DNA from: Streblospio benedicti
Lineage: Eukaryota; Annelida; Polychaeta; Spionida; Spionidae
Direction of reading: 5' to 3'
Assembly (NCBI GenBank): GCA_019095985.1
Contig: CM032660.1
Coordinates: forward strand, 42,647,815 to 42,711,814
DNA: 64,000 bases
The position numbers were made by a program, and so were the translations under genes. Positions 37,921 to 51,066 of this stretch are shown here, one piece after another. The notes beneath the pieces were generated by a model. The model did no database searches, was not told the DNA's origin, and was given only the letters and a program-made list of their open reading frames with translations. How positions within the stretch are numbered: position 1 is the first letter of the stretch; every line of letters starts with the position of its first letter.

Positions 37921-39300
37921 ATGGGGCACCCTCGTTAAATGGGGGCAGGTGCCTCCCCTAGATCCTTCCTTGGCTTTGAATCAAAGGAAGGAGAGATAAG
38001 CATAAGTCAATCAGTGGACTTCAAATTTTAGATAGTGGAAAGTTTGTAAACAGGTCTCCGAAGCCCTCTTCATGAGAGGCCATGAGAGAATTTTTGATGT
38101 TAAACGAGAATCTTTGTTTACCTAAACAAACAGTAGAAGAATGTGTAGAAAAGTGGTAAAGGGGGGCAGGCGCCCTCTAGAAATGGGGGCAGGCGCCCCC
38201 CTGTGTATCCTTCCCTGGCTTTGAATCATAGGAAGGAGTGATGAACATAAGTAGGGAGAGTAACTCTACCTCAAGCATTGTTGATGTATGCTCAACATTT
38301 TGATCGGATCTTTCTTGACTATTTTCCCAGTGGAAAAGGGGGCAGGCGCCCTTTGATTGCAAGATTTTAATGTGTAGAAAAGTGGAAAAAAGGGGGCAGG
38401 GTTGAAAATGGGGGCAGGCGCCCCCCTGTGTGGTCCTTGGATTTTAATGTGTAGAAAAGTGGAAAGGGGGGCAGGGGCCCCTCTAGAAATGGGGGCAGGC
38501 GCCCCCCTGTGTGGTCCATGGATTTTAATGTGTAGAAAAGTGGAAAAGGGGGCAGGGGCCCTCTAGAAATGGGGGCAGGCGCCCCCTGTGTGGTTCATGG
38601 ATTTTAATGTGTAGAAAAGTGGAAAAGGGGGCAGGGGCCCTCTAGAAATGGGGGCAGGCGCCCCCTGTGTGGTTCATGGATTTTAATGTGTAGAACAGTG
38701 GAAAAGGGGGGCAGGCGCCCTCTTTAATGGGGGCAGGCGCCCCCCTGTGTGGTTCATGGATTTTAATGTGTAGAAAAGTGGAAAAGGGGGGCAGGCGCCC
38801 TCTTTAATGGGGGCAGGCACCCCCTGTCGATTCTTCCTTGTCTTTGAATCATAGGAAGGATTGATGAGCATAAGTAGGGAGAGGAACTCTCCCTCAAGCA
38901 TTGTTGATGTATGCTCAACATTTTGCTCATGTTTTTTCTAACTATCTTCTCATCAAATAGCTACATTTTGATTGCAAGAGCAACTGTAAGAATATGCAGA
39001 AAAGGGTGGCAGGGGTCTCTATAAATAGGGGCAGCCTACCCCCGGTGGATTCTTCTTTGGATTCAAATCTTACCAACTAGAGCTGCATATATGTGGGGAG
39101 AGGAGCTTTTCACATCCAGCACGATCGTTATAAACTTGAACTTTTGTTCGACTATCAAATCCAGAAATTTTTCTATGCCATTCGTCTCCATGTTGATCAA
39201 TATCAATGGACTTCAAATTCTAGATAGCAGAAAAGTTTGTAAACAGATCGCAGAAGCTCTCTTGATGAGAGGCGATGAGAGAATTTAGTGTGTTAAACAA
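37920..39300. repeat. GC-rich minisatellite, about 80-bp unit, with degenerate flanks
   Basis: Core units start at 38405, 38487, 38567, 38646, 38725 and 38805 (period 79-82). Each carries GGGGGCAGGCGCCCCC, itself nearly self-complementary, and GATTTTAATGTGTAGAA. Longer related segments at 37920-38340 and 38810-39300 repeat CTTTGAATCATAGGAAGGA. Confidence 0.85.
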
Positions 39301-39479
39301 GAATCTTTGTTGGCTCAACAATGAGAAGATTTTATTTTCTTATTTTTTTCATTTTTTTTTATTATAATCTAGTATTGGTTTAAAGTGGTTGGACTAAAAC
39401 ATTTATAGTGAGTGAAACCTTACAGCAGTGTAAAGTGATTGAAATATTAAGATAGTAGAACTATTCTAAGCTCAATTTA

Positions 39480-42400
39480 ATATATATCAAATGCAAGTTT
39501 ATTTTCCAATTGAACGATCCCACTACATGTTATTCACATGACTTTGTTTACACAACTGCCGTCCATCCAAATTACAAGCATACAGTAGTATATACACAAG
39601 TATCTACACACAAATACAGAACACATGTTTATACTCTGCAACATATATAATATACATGTTCATAGTCTGCAATATTGTACACCAATTAATTGAAGTTTTA
39701 TTTGACCCTACTTGCAATTGTATGATCTAATATCATATAAAATAGAATAATTGATCTAAATCAGACATAAAGAGATGTGTCCATTTAACAAATAATCTTT
39801 GTATACATTATTAGCAAGCAATTGATGGAATATTCTTCATAGTTTAAACGCCATTGCTAACCATTTCATGTTGATAAAACTTGTATAAGTATCAAACTTA
39901 ATGATTGTAATTATCAAATCTACAATTAAAATATACTACTTTAATATGGGTGGGAAGACAATATTTCCTTGGAAACTATTATTGTCTGTAATCTTTTAAG
40001 TTCACAGGAAAATGCATGACGATAATTTTTTTTTTCTTTTTTTGTAAATTCTCTATAATCTATTGACATAATTTCTCTAATTATATGAATGTATACAGTT
40101 ACCTTTACTTTTCCATTTCTTCTTTGTTTGTTTGTTTTTGGGAGAGGGTGGTCAGGGGCTATAAATTGACATTAGAAAATGAGTGAAAACGTTGAAAGAC
40201 ATATGGACACTAATCTTCAATTTGATCAAAGACACGTGGAAAATATTGTGGTTTGATTTCATTTTAGATTTCAGATTTTGTTATGATAAAAGTAAAACGT
40301 TTTTCAAAATGTTGGAAATTTTAACTATCATATTCATAATATATGCTCTTTTAGCCCATGAATACTTTGTACTATTTTTTTCTATTAGTAAAGACCCATG
40401 TTCAAACGTAATAAATTTACAAATTTGCTTATTTGTTACTGTTCATTTACCATAATACATTGTGAATATTTTTTTATATGTGCCTTTATAAATAAATTAT
40501 TAAAAGTGTTATGCACATAAATAATATGTGAAATCTGGTACAGATCAATGCATCTTAATGTTATTTATTTTCTCTCTTTCTCAATATTTACCTTGAAGAG
40601 AAAAGATACATAAAAATAGTAAAGTGTTTTTGAGCAACACATTACCAGTTGGTACTTAATTGATGCACTTAACATTAGATTTATTTACTCTTGGTTTTAT
40701 TGAATTTTCACTAAAATTTAGATAATGTTTTAAATTCATTTACTTTGTTTTTGTTGCATTTTTAAATATGAGATTTAAATGATTTGTATTGAGATTAAAT
40801 TGTTAATAAAATATTGGAAACTTTAAGAATTTATTTGTAATATATGTGGCTTTGTTAGCCAATGAATAGTAGTTCTTTGTTTTTAAAAAGCAATTAATAC
40901 ATTCCAATTTCAATGAAACTTATATATTATATGAATAGTTCTTCGCCCCATAACCATTAATCGTCACTGTGATTCATGATCGTGATTAATACAATAATCA
41001 TTATTGATAATAAAAAACTTACCATGTTTGACTGTTTTGATCTCAGGTGATTATTGAGAAGTGCAGGTGACAGTATCTATGATATATCTACAAACTCACG
41101 CTTTTTTATAACCTTGATATTTATTGATTTATTTAATCGTTTGCATATTTATGTTATCAATATGAAATATAACATGTATGTAAGAAAAATATAATTCCAT
41201 ACATATATAATTATTTTTTCATTTGAAAATCCGAAAATAAAAGTTTTATTATTTATGTACACAACTAGCTGTTTACCCGGCGTTGCTCGGGTTGAAACAG
41301 GTGAGATCCAGAACACATTAAATGCTCCTCTGTCCCCATCCTTCCTTCTGTCCCACATCTCTCGAACCAGTTCTCGTCAGTATACAGGTCTGTGACAGAT
41401 TAAATACACCTCCATCACCTTCCTCCCATCGTCATATGTTACAGCCATTTACACACTAAATGCACTAAATATGGCAATGATTGATCTCTCTAATATCCCT
41501 CCCCCAGCTACTGCTAACCATGGTAAACACGTGCGGAGCAGATTAAATGTCCCACTCATCCCTACCCTTCCACTGCCACCCTCCTCTTCTCTCCCCAACC
41601 CTCTCTACCCCATCCCCATCTAAACAGGTCCATAATTAATGCACCCCCTTCCTGCTGCTGCTCTGGTTGAAACGGATGAGATCTGGAATATATTAAATGT
41701 TCCTCCCTTCCCATTCTTTCCCCTGTCCTACATCCCTCAGACCAGCTCCCGTCACTATACAGGTGTGGGAAAGATTAAATACACCTCCATTACCTTCCTC
41801 CCTCAGTCATATGTGACAGGCATACACACTTGCTTTGTGAATAATGTAATTGGTATTCATAATGGTATTGTTAATCTTCAAAGTACACATGTAATATATA
41901 AAGAATGTACTAGGATTGTTTTATTATTGCAATTATACTATTATGCGATTATACTGAAATTTGCCCACAAACTCTATAACTATTATGTAGTTAATAAGTC
42001 ACTTTAATCAATTATTATTCCCGCCGATAAGTAAACGGCATAATCACTGTTATATGGAGGCAACCTCCCTCTGAATATAACTCACGGGGCACTGGGCTAT
42101 GCTAACCATTACAAATTGTGTACGCACGCGGTCGGATGTTCAGATTAAATTTGTCTTATAACACATAAATTCCTACCAAACTCCCGTCAATAAGTGTAAT
42201 GATTTATAGAAGCAACCCCTCTCTGAGACTTAAGTCCCACGGAGTATAAGGCTCTGTTTTCTATATCATACTACTGCACGACACACGGGGTTCCTACTTT
42301 TCACAATATAGCAAATCTTGCTGTCATTATACACCAGGATTAAGGGGTTGAAAATACGTCAACACCTTTGATCAGTGTTATTTCATTAAAGAGGCTATCA

Positions 42401-44800
42401 AGTTTAGCTTAAAATGGGTAATTTATGTAAAAATCGCTCGTGTACAAAATCATCTTTGCGCGTACATCATCCTAGTTTTGCCAATCTAACCATGTTATAT
42501 GTTTACTAGAAACCTTTCTTTTCTTCTTCAAATTGTCTACTTTTACGTTATTCATTACGTCACAAAGCACTTTGTTTGGTCATACTAAACAAATGTAAAT
42601 ATTTTACGTATTGCGGACTTGAAATTTATACCATTAAACAAAATTTTACCGGAATAATCCAAATTTTGTACGTACTTATACTCATTAGTGCTTAACACTT
42701 ACAAAACCTTTCACTAATCAAAGCTAAGCTAATCACAATTACCATGTCAATCGTTAATCTCATATTCAAATGTGGTTGTGGTACTTATAATACGTAACAC
42801 CATGTATCAATGCATAAATATACATGTAAATGCTTTTAGCAAATATCGTGAAACTGAACTTGCCTACAAAGCAATGTTTAGTACAAAAATGAATTAAATT
42901 TAACCACAACCATCTATCCATCAATGCTAATGTTAAAATCAACAAATCATAATTTCTTCAATCTATATCACTCACAATCGAAGATAAAGACATGATATAA
43001 GTAACAGAACATTCATCATATATATGTTCATAATTCTCAACCATAACTTTTTTGTATTTTTTTAAACAATAGTATATATTCACATATATATTAAATTTCA
43101 TCATGAAATTGGCGTAGCCCTATGAATGCATTGACTATAATATGCATTATACACATTATCTTCATTTCCAATCAAATTTGACACAATCTGCACATTCAAA
43201 TATTCACACCAACGACACAAACCATGCACCACCTTACTCCCATATGAATAAACATCAATAGACAGCCAGATACCTGAACCAGAGCACCTAATCAAACACA
43301 GCAACAACTGCCAATCAACAGATAACCATCACACCAGTTAGTCTATTAAATGCTAGTAAGACAGTCTGCGATAATCAGACCCGATTGATCATCAAGGACA
43401 GTTGATATAACTGAAGATTGCAGGATATTGGCAAAATAATGAATAATGGTTAATCAGCACCAATGACTGTGGCCAAGTGTTGTTATATGTGTGTGTACTT
43501 TGACCGGTGTACTGAAATGACATCATTTAGGAATACTTTGTTAAAAACTTCTGGGTGTCACATCTACAAGTGTTTAATTCATCCATACCAGATTCAATGC
43601 ACAGGAGATGTAATAAAGAGATTTGAAATTGCAGTATATAACTGAGAATTACAATATATAAAAATCATCTGTTAATATTTGTGCAAAATAAATGTGAATT
43701 CTAATAATAATCAAGGATGGAAAATAAACTGATCATCAATATTATCACATAAGGACATATGGATAGAAATGGAAATATTTATATTAATCATGCTTAAATA
43801 TTCAAGCTGCCGCGATGACATCATTCAAAGTTGTGTAATCATTAACAGAACTGTGTATCAACAAACCAGGTTGATTAACGCATCCTTCAAGACTCAATGC
43901 ACACGAAATGTGCCCATAGCAAACATTACAAGTTAAATCAATATTGAGGTGTGTTTATCTGAACTATTACACAAACTCCACAGGAGTATTCGGACATCTG
44001 CAATAGCAAGAAAATTAATGCGCTAAAGATTGTACAATTAGAAGGTCCAACATGATTGCATCAGATGCCTCCTGGGTGTTGTGTAATGTACCTAGTGTTC
44101 ACCAAAGTAATCACCCACAAACCAGATGGACCATAACATCCCACGGGATGCAATACATAGGATTAGTGCCTGCAACAGACTTTGCTCAAATATATTCAAT
44201 ATCAAAAGGTGTGTGTATCACTTGTTACAACTTCAAATGTAGATAGCATTTGGCCAACGCCATGACTGATGTGGTGATTAATCCCACGGGGACTTCTCTG
44301 CAGAGTGGCATAGGCATGTTTATAATACAATCAATGTTCAATGAAGATATTTTAGAGACTGGATGTGCCTAATAACATCATATTTCATGAAAAGTGAGAG
44401 TTATATTTAAAAAAAATCAAAAACATATAAAATAGAATTTTATCGATTGTGGTTATAGCTTATGCATTTATTTACTTAAAGTCCTTTATTTCTAGTTCAA
44501 GTAAACCATAAAGAAATGCTTTCATCTACATTATACCAACAGTGTAATTTCAAATCTGTAATACTGCTAATTTTATGTATACCACGTGTACTGTTATTTT
44601 TGTGTAGTTAGTCTGTTTTATTATAAATTTCTAAACTTAGATGCATTAAAATATATGTCTGTATTGTATCTACATTAGTAAATAGCTAACTTGTCATGAT
44701 ATAATGTAATACATGTATAATCATATAGGTATAATGGACTAAAAAAATTTTTTTTTTGCTACTGTAATATAGGTATATAGAGTATTTCAATCCATATTTG
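39480..44800. other. AT-rich intergenic stretch
   Basis: Short ORFs only (for example 90 codons at 40183-40455, very AT-rich). Repeat R copy 3 lies inside. Weak repeated blocks at 42010-42300 share CCCG-C-ATAAGT and a CTCTGA motif. No gene is recognised. Confidence 0.5.
41266..41828 (+). repeat. Dispersed repeat family R, copy 3
   Basis: Begins ACTAGCTGTTTACCCGGCGT, the same terminus as the end of copy 2 but in opposite orientation, and continues with the family's modules. Confidence 0.7.
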
Positions 44801-46110
44801 GTGTTTTATACTGTTAACAAAATCAATATTAATAACCCATTTCAAGTTATTGGCATCAGGAAACTCTCTTTCACTCGTATAGAGTGTAAATTCGATACCA
44901 TTTTTTGGTGATGATTTATAATGATTTTATGTGGTGGTCATTCTATGTCATTGAGCAAGATGTTTTATAACTTGATTCTATAATTTATTGAGACTTTTAT
45001 ACGATATACTTCTCCATAAGTGGCTCATGTAAGCAGTCACCATTTGTTGGAAACTCTCCATGTAATCATGTTGATATTAGATTAATCTAATACTAAGTTT
45101 GGATTTTTCGGGTTGATCTTAAATTTAGTGAGCAAAACAAATGTGGCTTGCTGTTCATGAATATTACACTTCCAATCCATATTATACTTACTATATTAAT
45201 CTTAAAACATGCTCAATTTCTTGAAATTACATTTATGATTGTAGTAATCTCTATTTTCTGACAGAATATATATTGAACATAATGGTAAAACATTATTAAT
45301 GGCTTTGCTTTTTGCAAAATTCTGTATAATTATTAGTAGTTGGGGGCTACTAATATCAATTTTAACATCAAATGGAATTTCATGCTTAAGTATTGTCATA
45401 ATATTTATTTTGTCGACTATATGATATTAGTTTTACTAATGCTTATGGTGTGTTGTAATCACTTTTGGTGGTTTGGGATTACAACTAGCGCTTTAAGTGA
45501 TCGAACAGTCTTGTAATTTTTAAGGCATTGGTATTAAAACCAATATATTGTAATTTTAACCTATAGTTTCATATCTTACACTTTACCATACACTTATTAT
45601 TATCTGTTTCTACAATAGCTGTCTTGTTATCACTAATAAGATTTCACTGAATTGGATTACTCTTTACAAAATTTATAATTTGCTTAATGTATTCCTACCA
45701 TTATTTTTCATGGTTAACCTTGATATATGTTTTTTCAAACGTTTGTCAAATTTGGTCAAATCAACAAGGATTTGGTATGTTCAAATGACTTGTCATTTTA
45801 CATACCACCTTGCTTCATACACTTGTATTACAATTGTGTCATATCTATTATTACATTTATGTTGCATGTTTCAGTTGTCACCAAAACATGTATTTACTTA
45901 TTGTAAACTTCTTTTTTATGTTTTATATTTCTTTTTTTGCCAGCTCATCTCTTTAGATAGGTTTGTCATAATGAAAATCACATCACCATCAGTATATATT
46001 AATGTAATCACACTACCACCATTCTTTAAAAACGAGAAGGTAGCAATATATAGATATAAAGTAAAGAATGTTGTTATTTAATAAATTTACAGTATATAAT
46101 TACAAAAAAT
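44800..46110 (-). other. AT-rich stretch with coding-like minus frames, unrecognised
   Basis: Discontinuous minus-strand segments look protein-like, for example HEIPFDVKIDISSPQLLIII (45202-45399) and FLKNGGSVITLIYTDGDVIF (near 46000). Many breaks separate them. It is probably an old mobile element, but no family motif can be named. Confidence 0.3.
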
Positions 46111-46246
46111 ATGTATATTAGTATTTGATCTGGATTTACTATTGCGTCAAAAATGGGAAATAATGATGTATGTTCGATTTATTGTGTTTCTTCAGCAGGT
46201 GAAACATACATTTTGTCATTCCGTGCAAAAATCTCAGCCCAAAACC

Positions 46247-46270
46247 CACGCTGATTGGTCAATCAGCGTG
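46247..46270. promoter_or_regulatory. Perfect 11-bp hairpin containing ATTGG/CCAAT
   Basis: CACGCTGATTG and CAATCAGCGTG flank a two-base loop. A TGACGTGA (CRE-like) site lies about 65 bases downstream, and an inverted GTCTAAACT/AGTTTAGAC pair surrounds it (46310-46393). A promoter role is possible, but no gene start is seen. Confidence 0.3.
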
Positions 46271-46647
46271 CTCAATTTTGCGATGAAAAACACGCTCCGG
46301 ACGGCGCTAGTCTAAACTCCTCACATTATCAATACAGCCGCTGACGTGACAAGGCGTGTGCTGTGTAGCGGAGAGCAGAAGTTTAGACTAACGCCGTAGT
46401 AGTGGTCTCCGCACGCTCAAAACAAACGAAATTGAGTTGCAATGAGAATGTTATAATATGATTTATTTTAAAATAAAATGGATTTTCGTTCGGGTAAATC
46501 AGACGTCAGCATGCTCAATTTCACGATTGACACTCCAATCTCGTGGTCAATTCCTACATAGTTTTGAAACTATTAGTGATTATTAAGCAACTCACAGAGC
46601 AATATGTTTCAAGGACTATTTCTTACAATAATTAATTCAAAACGTAG

Positions 46648-46992
46648 TTTTTCGTCGATCATCTCCGAGGGGGGGGGGGGGTGTCTTGGAAAGAAAATGG
46701 GTATGGACGTGCCTCACACAGGTTGAAAACGGAGCACCCACCAATATAGCTATTTCTGAGAAAAGGTGACCCACCAATATACCAATATCCGAGAAAATGG
46801 TGACACACCAATATATCAAACTCATATTCTAGTACATGTAGATATCAAGAATGAATATCAATATTTTTTATACTGATAAATATACTAAAAGACACTCTGA
46901 AATAAACCAAAAAATGTGATAAGACACCCAGTTTTGAGGCACGTCCGTACTAATCGCAATAGTGTGAGACCTCCCTCCGAGTCGATCATATT
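46648..46992. mobile_element. MITE-like element with G-rich ends
   Basis: The left end (CGATCATCTCCGAGGGGG) and right end (CCTCCCTCCGAGTCGATCAT) are inverted with mismatches. The subterminal GGACGTGCCTCA and TGAGGCACGTCC are an exact inverted pair. The inside has three ACCCACCAATAT-like repeats. No ORF. Confidence 0.6.
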
Positions 46993-47552
46993 ATTTGTAA
47001 TAATGCCTGCACGTGCACATTGATGTTTGGTTTTAACCAGCAAGAAAGATATTGCATGTTTTTATGCACATGTAGAACTATCTACGAATGCATATAATGC
47101 ATCAAAGATAAGATATGCATCAATGGTTACTAGATCTAGCAGCAATCTACACTTGGCACTAACATCAAAACGCCTCGCAGACATTTTGATAGTGGGCTGT
47201 TCTCTTCTCCCTCTTTTTCGCACGTGCAGTGTCAATGGCAGGTAGGTCTAATGGTGTACGCCCTGTCTCTCTCCGTGCAGCCTACCTACAACCAGCCCAC
47301 TCAACTGCTGAATAGGCTACATACTGACATACTCCGTAGGCCGACCGCCTACAATACGTCCATTCGGCGCACTCCTCGTGCACTTATCCATATGGTCTCT
47401 TGAGTGTGTTGGCAGTGGCAAGGAGGTAGAGGGAGAGGGAGAGAGGGGCTTTGGTATTCACTAGATTAATTTTGAAGGGTTATTATGACCCTTTCTAAAT
47501 AACTGCTTAACGAAGTCTTCGTCGAAGATTAAAGTCACATAATGGTGATAGT

Positions 47553-47981
47553 GGTCCTCAGTAGCTCAGTGGTTAGAGCGTGCGACTTGAAAACAGGAGT
47601 TGTTTGCATCGTAAGTTGCGCCCGTCATGGCAGACACAGTGTCGCCAAAACCGTTACGTCGTCTGCCACTGAGTTGCTGATTTCCACTGAGCGCCGTCGC
47701 CACCGTACAGTGTTACTAGACGGTAGCGGCATAAGTGGAGGTTCGGAAGCCTCGTTAAAGAGGAGAGCCACACCTCTGCACGCAAAAGAACTCGCCTAGT
47801 TTGAAAACTATAGCTAGTGTGATCCCTCCATTACCCTTTGCTCAGTTGGTTACCTAACCTGCCAAACAAACAAGGACCACATTGGAAATAAGCATTACAC
47901 ATATATGTGCGCTTTCATGTGCTATCCTAGGAACATTAATTCCTGAAGAATATCAAATCAAATCAAATCAAACAATATAAT
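47553..47981 (+). mobile_element. tRNA-derived SINE candidate
   Basis: The head resembles a tRNA 5' half with a pol III A box (TAGCTCAGTGGTTAGAGC at 47562). The B-box region is degenerate. The body is about 300 bp and the end is a short (AAATC)n tail at 47957-47981, as in many SINEs. It cannot be a functional tRNA because no cloverleaf follows. Confidence 0.6.
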
Positions 47982-48079
47982 TTGGTATGTTGTTGCTGGA
48001 AGTACCTTCATATTTTCCAAAACTTAATTATAAATAACTTACATAAGCCGTAAGAGTATGTTCAATACTTCATATTTAG

Positions 48080-49416
48080 TTGGCTTTTTGTTGGCATCCG
48101 TCAGTCTCGGGGAAGACTATGGTCTGCATACTGTTGGTCTGATGCAACGTCGGGTGTGGCTGTGCAGCCCTATTCGGGAGTGACAGTCTTTCTGGCAGTG
48201 TGTGCACATGAAGGTGGGGGGACTTGTCTCTCATTCGTGCCTCATTTCTGGTTCGCCTCTTTTCTTGAGTTTCCCCTGAAGGCTAGTCTCATAGTCTGAT
48301 AGTCCAGTGTGTTCTGTGTGTTTTTCCACACTGGCGTTCGATGAAAGGGTTTCCCATGTATCTATGTTAATACTCAACGCTTTCATGTCCCGTTTACATA
48401 CATCTTTATATCTCAGTTGTGGCCTCCCCCTGGGTCTGTCTCCATCAGCAAGTTCTCCATACAGGAGGTCCTTTGGAATCCGACCATCTTGCATACGTGA
48501 GACATGTCCAAGCCAGCGCACGTCTCTGCTTGAGCAAGCAGTACATGCTTGGCATGCCAGATCTCTCAGAACTGTGGTGTTGGGGACTTTGTCTTGCCAC
48601 TTGATACCTAGGATGTGTCTCAGGCATCGCATGTGAAAGGCGTTGAGTTTGTGCTCCTGTCTGGCTCGTGTTGCCCAGGCTTCGCTGGCATACAAGAGAG
48701 TGCTTACAACACAAGCACTGTATACCTGGATCTTGGTATTGGTTGTGATTTTGCTGTTGGTCCATACTCTCTTTTTAAAGCCTTGCCATGGTGGTGGCAG
48801 CTTTGCCAGTCCTCTTGTTCAGTTCTGATTCGAGGGACAGGGGAGTCTGAGATGGTAGATTTCCCAGATACACAAAGTCATGTACGATATCGAGTGCATG
48901 GTTTGAGAGGGAGATGTGGGGTTGGCCATCAATACCTTGTGCCATGACTTGGGTCTTTTTCAGGCTGATAGTCAGCCCAAATTCCTGGCAAGCATGGCTG
49001 AAGCGATTCATGAGCTGTTGCAGGTCCTCCCTCTGAGTGTGCTGTGACTGCAGCATCGTCAGCAAGAGGAATTCTCGGAGGCATTTAACTTGTGTTTTGG
49101 ACTTTGCTTTCAGCTAGCGAGGTTAAAGAGTTTGCCATCTGCTCTTGTCCGGGCAGGTAGATGCCTTCTGTGGAGTCTCCGAAAGCATACTTCAGCATGA
49201 CGGCGAAAAGAATATGCTAAAGAGTGTCGGTGCCAGGACACAGCCTTGCTTCACACCACCTGAGATGTTAAATGGTTTTGGAGGTGGAGCCATCAAAGAC
49301 AACAGTGCCCTTCATCTCATCATGGAAGGACTTTATGATGCTTAGTAGCTTTGGTGGGCACCCCTATCTTGGCAAGGATCTTGAAGAGTCCATCTCTGCT
49401 GACCAAATCAAAAGCT
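48080..49416 (-). mobile_element. LINE 3' part: reverse transcriptase C-terminal half and zinc knuckle
   Basis: Minus strand from the gap downwards reads FDLVSRDGLFKILAKIGVPT, GVKQGCVLAPTLFSIFFAVM, the catalytic LADDAAVTAHSEG, FGLTISLKKTQVM, FVYLGNL and RCLRHILGIKWQDKVPNTTV, then WLGHVSRMQDGRIPKDLLYG. It ends with a Cys-rich finger (CTHCQKDCHSRIGLHSHTRR) and a stop at 48117. Frames shift several times, for example between LADDAAV and DLQQLMNRF. The pattern is typical of non-LTR elements common in marine invertebrates; the clade is not assigned. The 5' part is lost at the gap. Confidence 0.88.
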
Positions 49417-49516
49417 NNNNNNNNNNNNNNNNNNNNNNNNNNNNNNNNNNNNNNNNNNNNNNNNNNNNNNNNNNNNNNNNNNNNNNNNNNNNNNNNNNNN
49501 NNNNNNNNNNNNNNNN
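49417..49516. other. Assembly gap 3 (100 N)
   Basis: 100 N between the LINE and a family R repeat; it removes the 5' part of the LINE. Confidence 0.99.
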
Positions 49517-49841
49517 TACACCTCCATTACCTTCCTCCCTCAGTCATATGTGACAGGCATACACACACTACATGTATGTGGCAATGCTTGATCCCTCTAA
49601 TATCCCTCCGTCCAGCTACTCCAAACCCCTGGTAAACACGTGCAGACCATTATATGTGCATCTCAATCACCCCCTTTCTGCTGCTGCTTGGGTTGAAATT
49701 GATGAGATCTGGAACAGATTAAATGCTCCTCCCTGCCTCACCACCGGCCATACCTCCACCCCATATAGACACCAGCCGTGTCCCCCATTGCCATATGGAC
49801 ACACACACACTTTCTGCCAACACCCCTCCTCAAAACAGCCC
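49517..49841 (+). repeat. Dispersed repeat family R, copy 4
   Basis: Begins directly at the gap end and finishes CCTCCTCAAAACAG, where it meets the right inverted repeat at 49842 without spacer. Confidence 0.7.
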
Positions 49842-51066
49842 TGTAAGCAACCTTTCTAGAAATTCTTTTTTCTTGTTTTTTATCATTAACACCAATTTAT
49901 TTGGTTTGAATGTGATATTATAACGACCACCAAGTTGTCCTGATTTTACATACATAGTTTGAAGCTTGTACGTCTTGTGGTTAAAACGCCTTTTGTGACA
50001 CAAAAAACCGCCTCTTCCTTTATATATATCATTCAATACTAACTTGAACATTATCGAAAATTCCCTCCTTTCAAAATGTTTTAAGGAGAGTTTCTGGAAA
50101 TAAAAGAATTTTGAGATAAAAAAATTCTCAAAATGTTCTTGTTTTTATTTTAGTATAAAAAGTACATTAATTTCCCTTTTTAAGATGTATAACACTTTAA
50201 GGGTTTCGGGAATAGAATTAGGTTTATGGACCATACAAAATGTTAATTTTTCCTGCCAAATTCTATTCCCGAAACCCTTAAAGTGTTGCACATTTTTAAA
50301 AAGGGAAATGAATGTACTTTTATACTAAAATAAAACAACAAGCACAAAGTCTCGTTAATTCTTGCACCAGTTTGTTAAAGCATTGTTTATAAATAAGGTT
50401 TTATTAGGCAATTCTGACAAGCATACCACACAAACACATTTACAATGGCTTTTGTACTTTTATTTAGCAACGTTCGTAACACACAATAAAGTACATAATT
50501 TTTCATTACTTAGCAAAACATACATGTGATCATAATGTTGCTTTCATGATAGATTTCTATTGTCTTAATTGAGTTATAAAAGAAAAAATATTACAGTACA
50601 CTATTTTTAAAGTGGATTTTCATTTAAACAAATCATGATGTTACTTGAGTCATTCTATGCATGTTTGTCACAAAATATTGATTAACACAGTTTCTTGAAT
50701 AATAAAATGAGGAACAAGAAAAAAAATCATGTTTTCAAAATGTCATTACTAGCAAGTGAATCAAGTTGCATGTAGAAATTCCATGTTTATAGCAATAACA
50801 ATATACAATTTGATGGATATGGCTTGAAGAAACAGCTAGGATGAATTCTACACTACCAGGTATGTATTAATGTGGACTGTAAATTGATATTGTACATATT
50901 GGGTACATATTTACCAAATCAAGCCTATATAAATATATTTTTCTGGGGTGTTATTTTTGCACATACACTGGTTGAAGAAATGAATACTGTACCCTAGAAT
51001 TCTATTAACACATGAAACATGCTACTTTTAATATTGTGTTTACAAACTGGCATTAAAACTATAATA
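49842..51066. repeat. Long inverted repeat, right arm
   Basis: Counterpart of 21802-23076, about 26.8 kb away. The inner foldback here (about 50140-50345) has lost part of one arm. The arm ends about 500 bp from the SF3B1 stop codon. Confidence 0.8.

Noticed and set aside
38400-38830. CRISPR array
   Set aside because: The 80-bp units are contiguous with no unique spacers; it is a minisatellite in a eukaryotic genome.
45680-46081. 133-codon hydrophobic plus ORF
   Set aside because: Very AT-rich, Phe/Leu/Ile/Tyr-rich by composition, no start context or splice sites; chance ORF.
47553-47625. Functional tRNA gene
   Set aside because: The A box is good, but the anticodon and T arms do not fold and the sequence runs into a SINE-like body.
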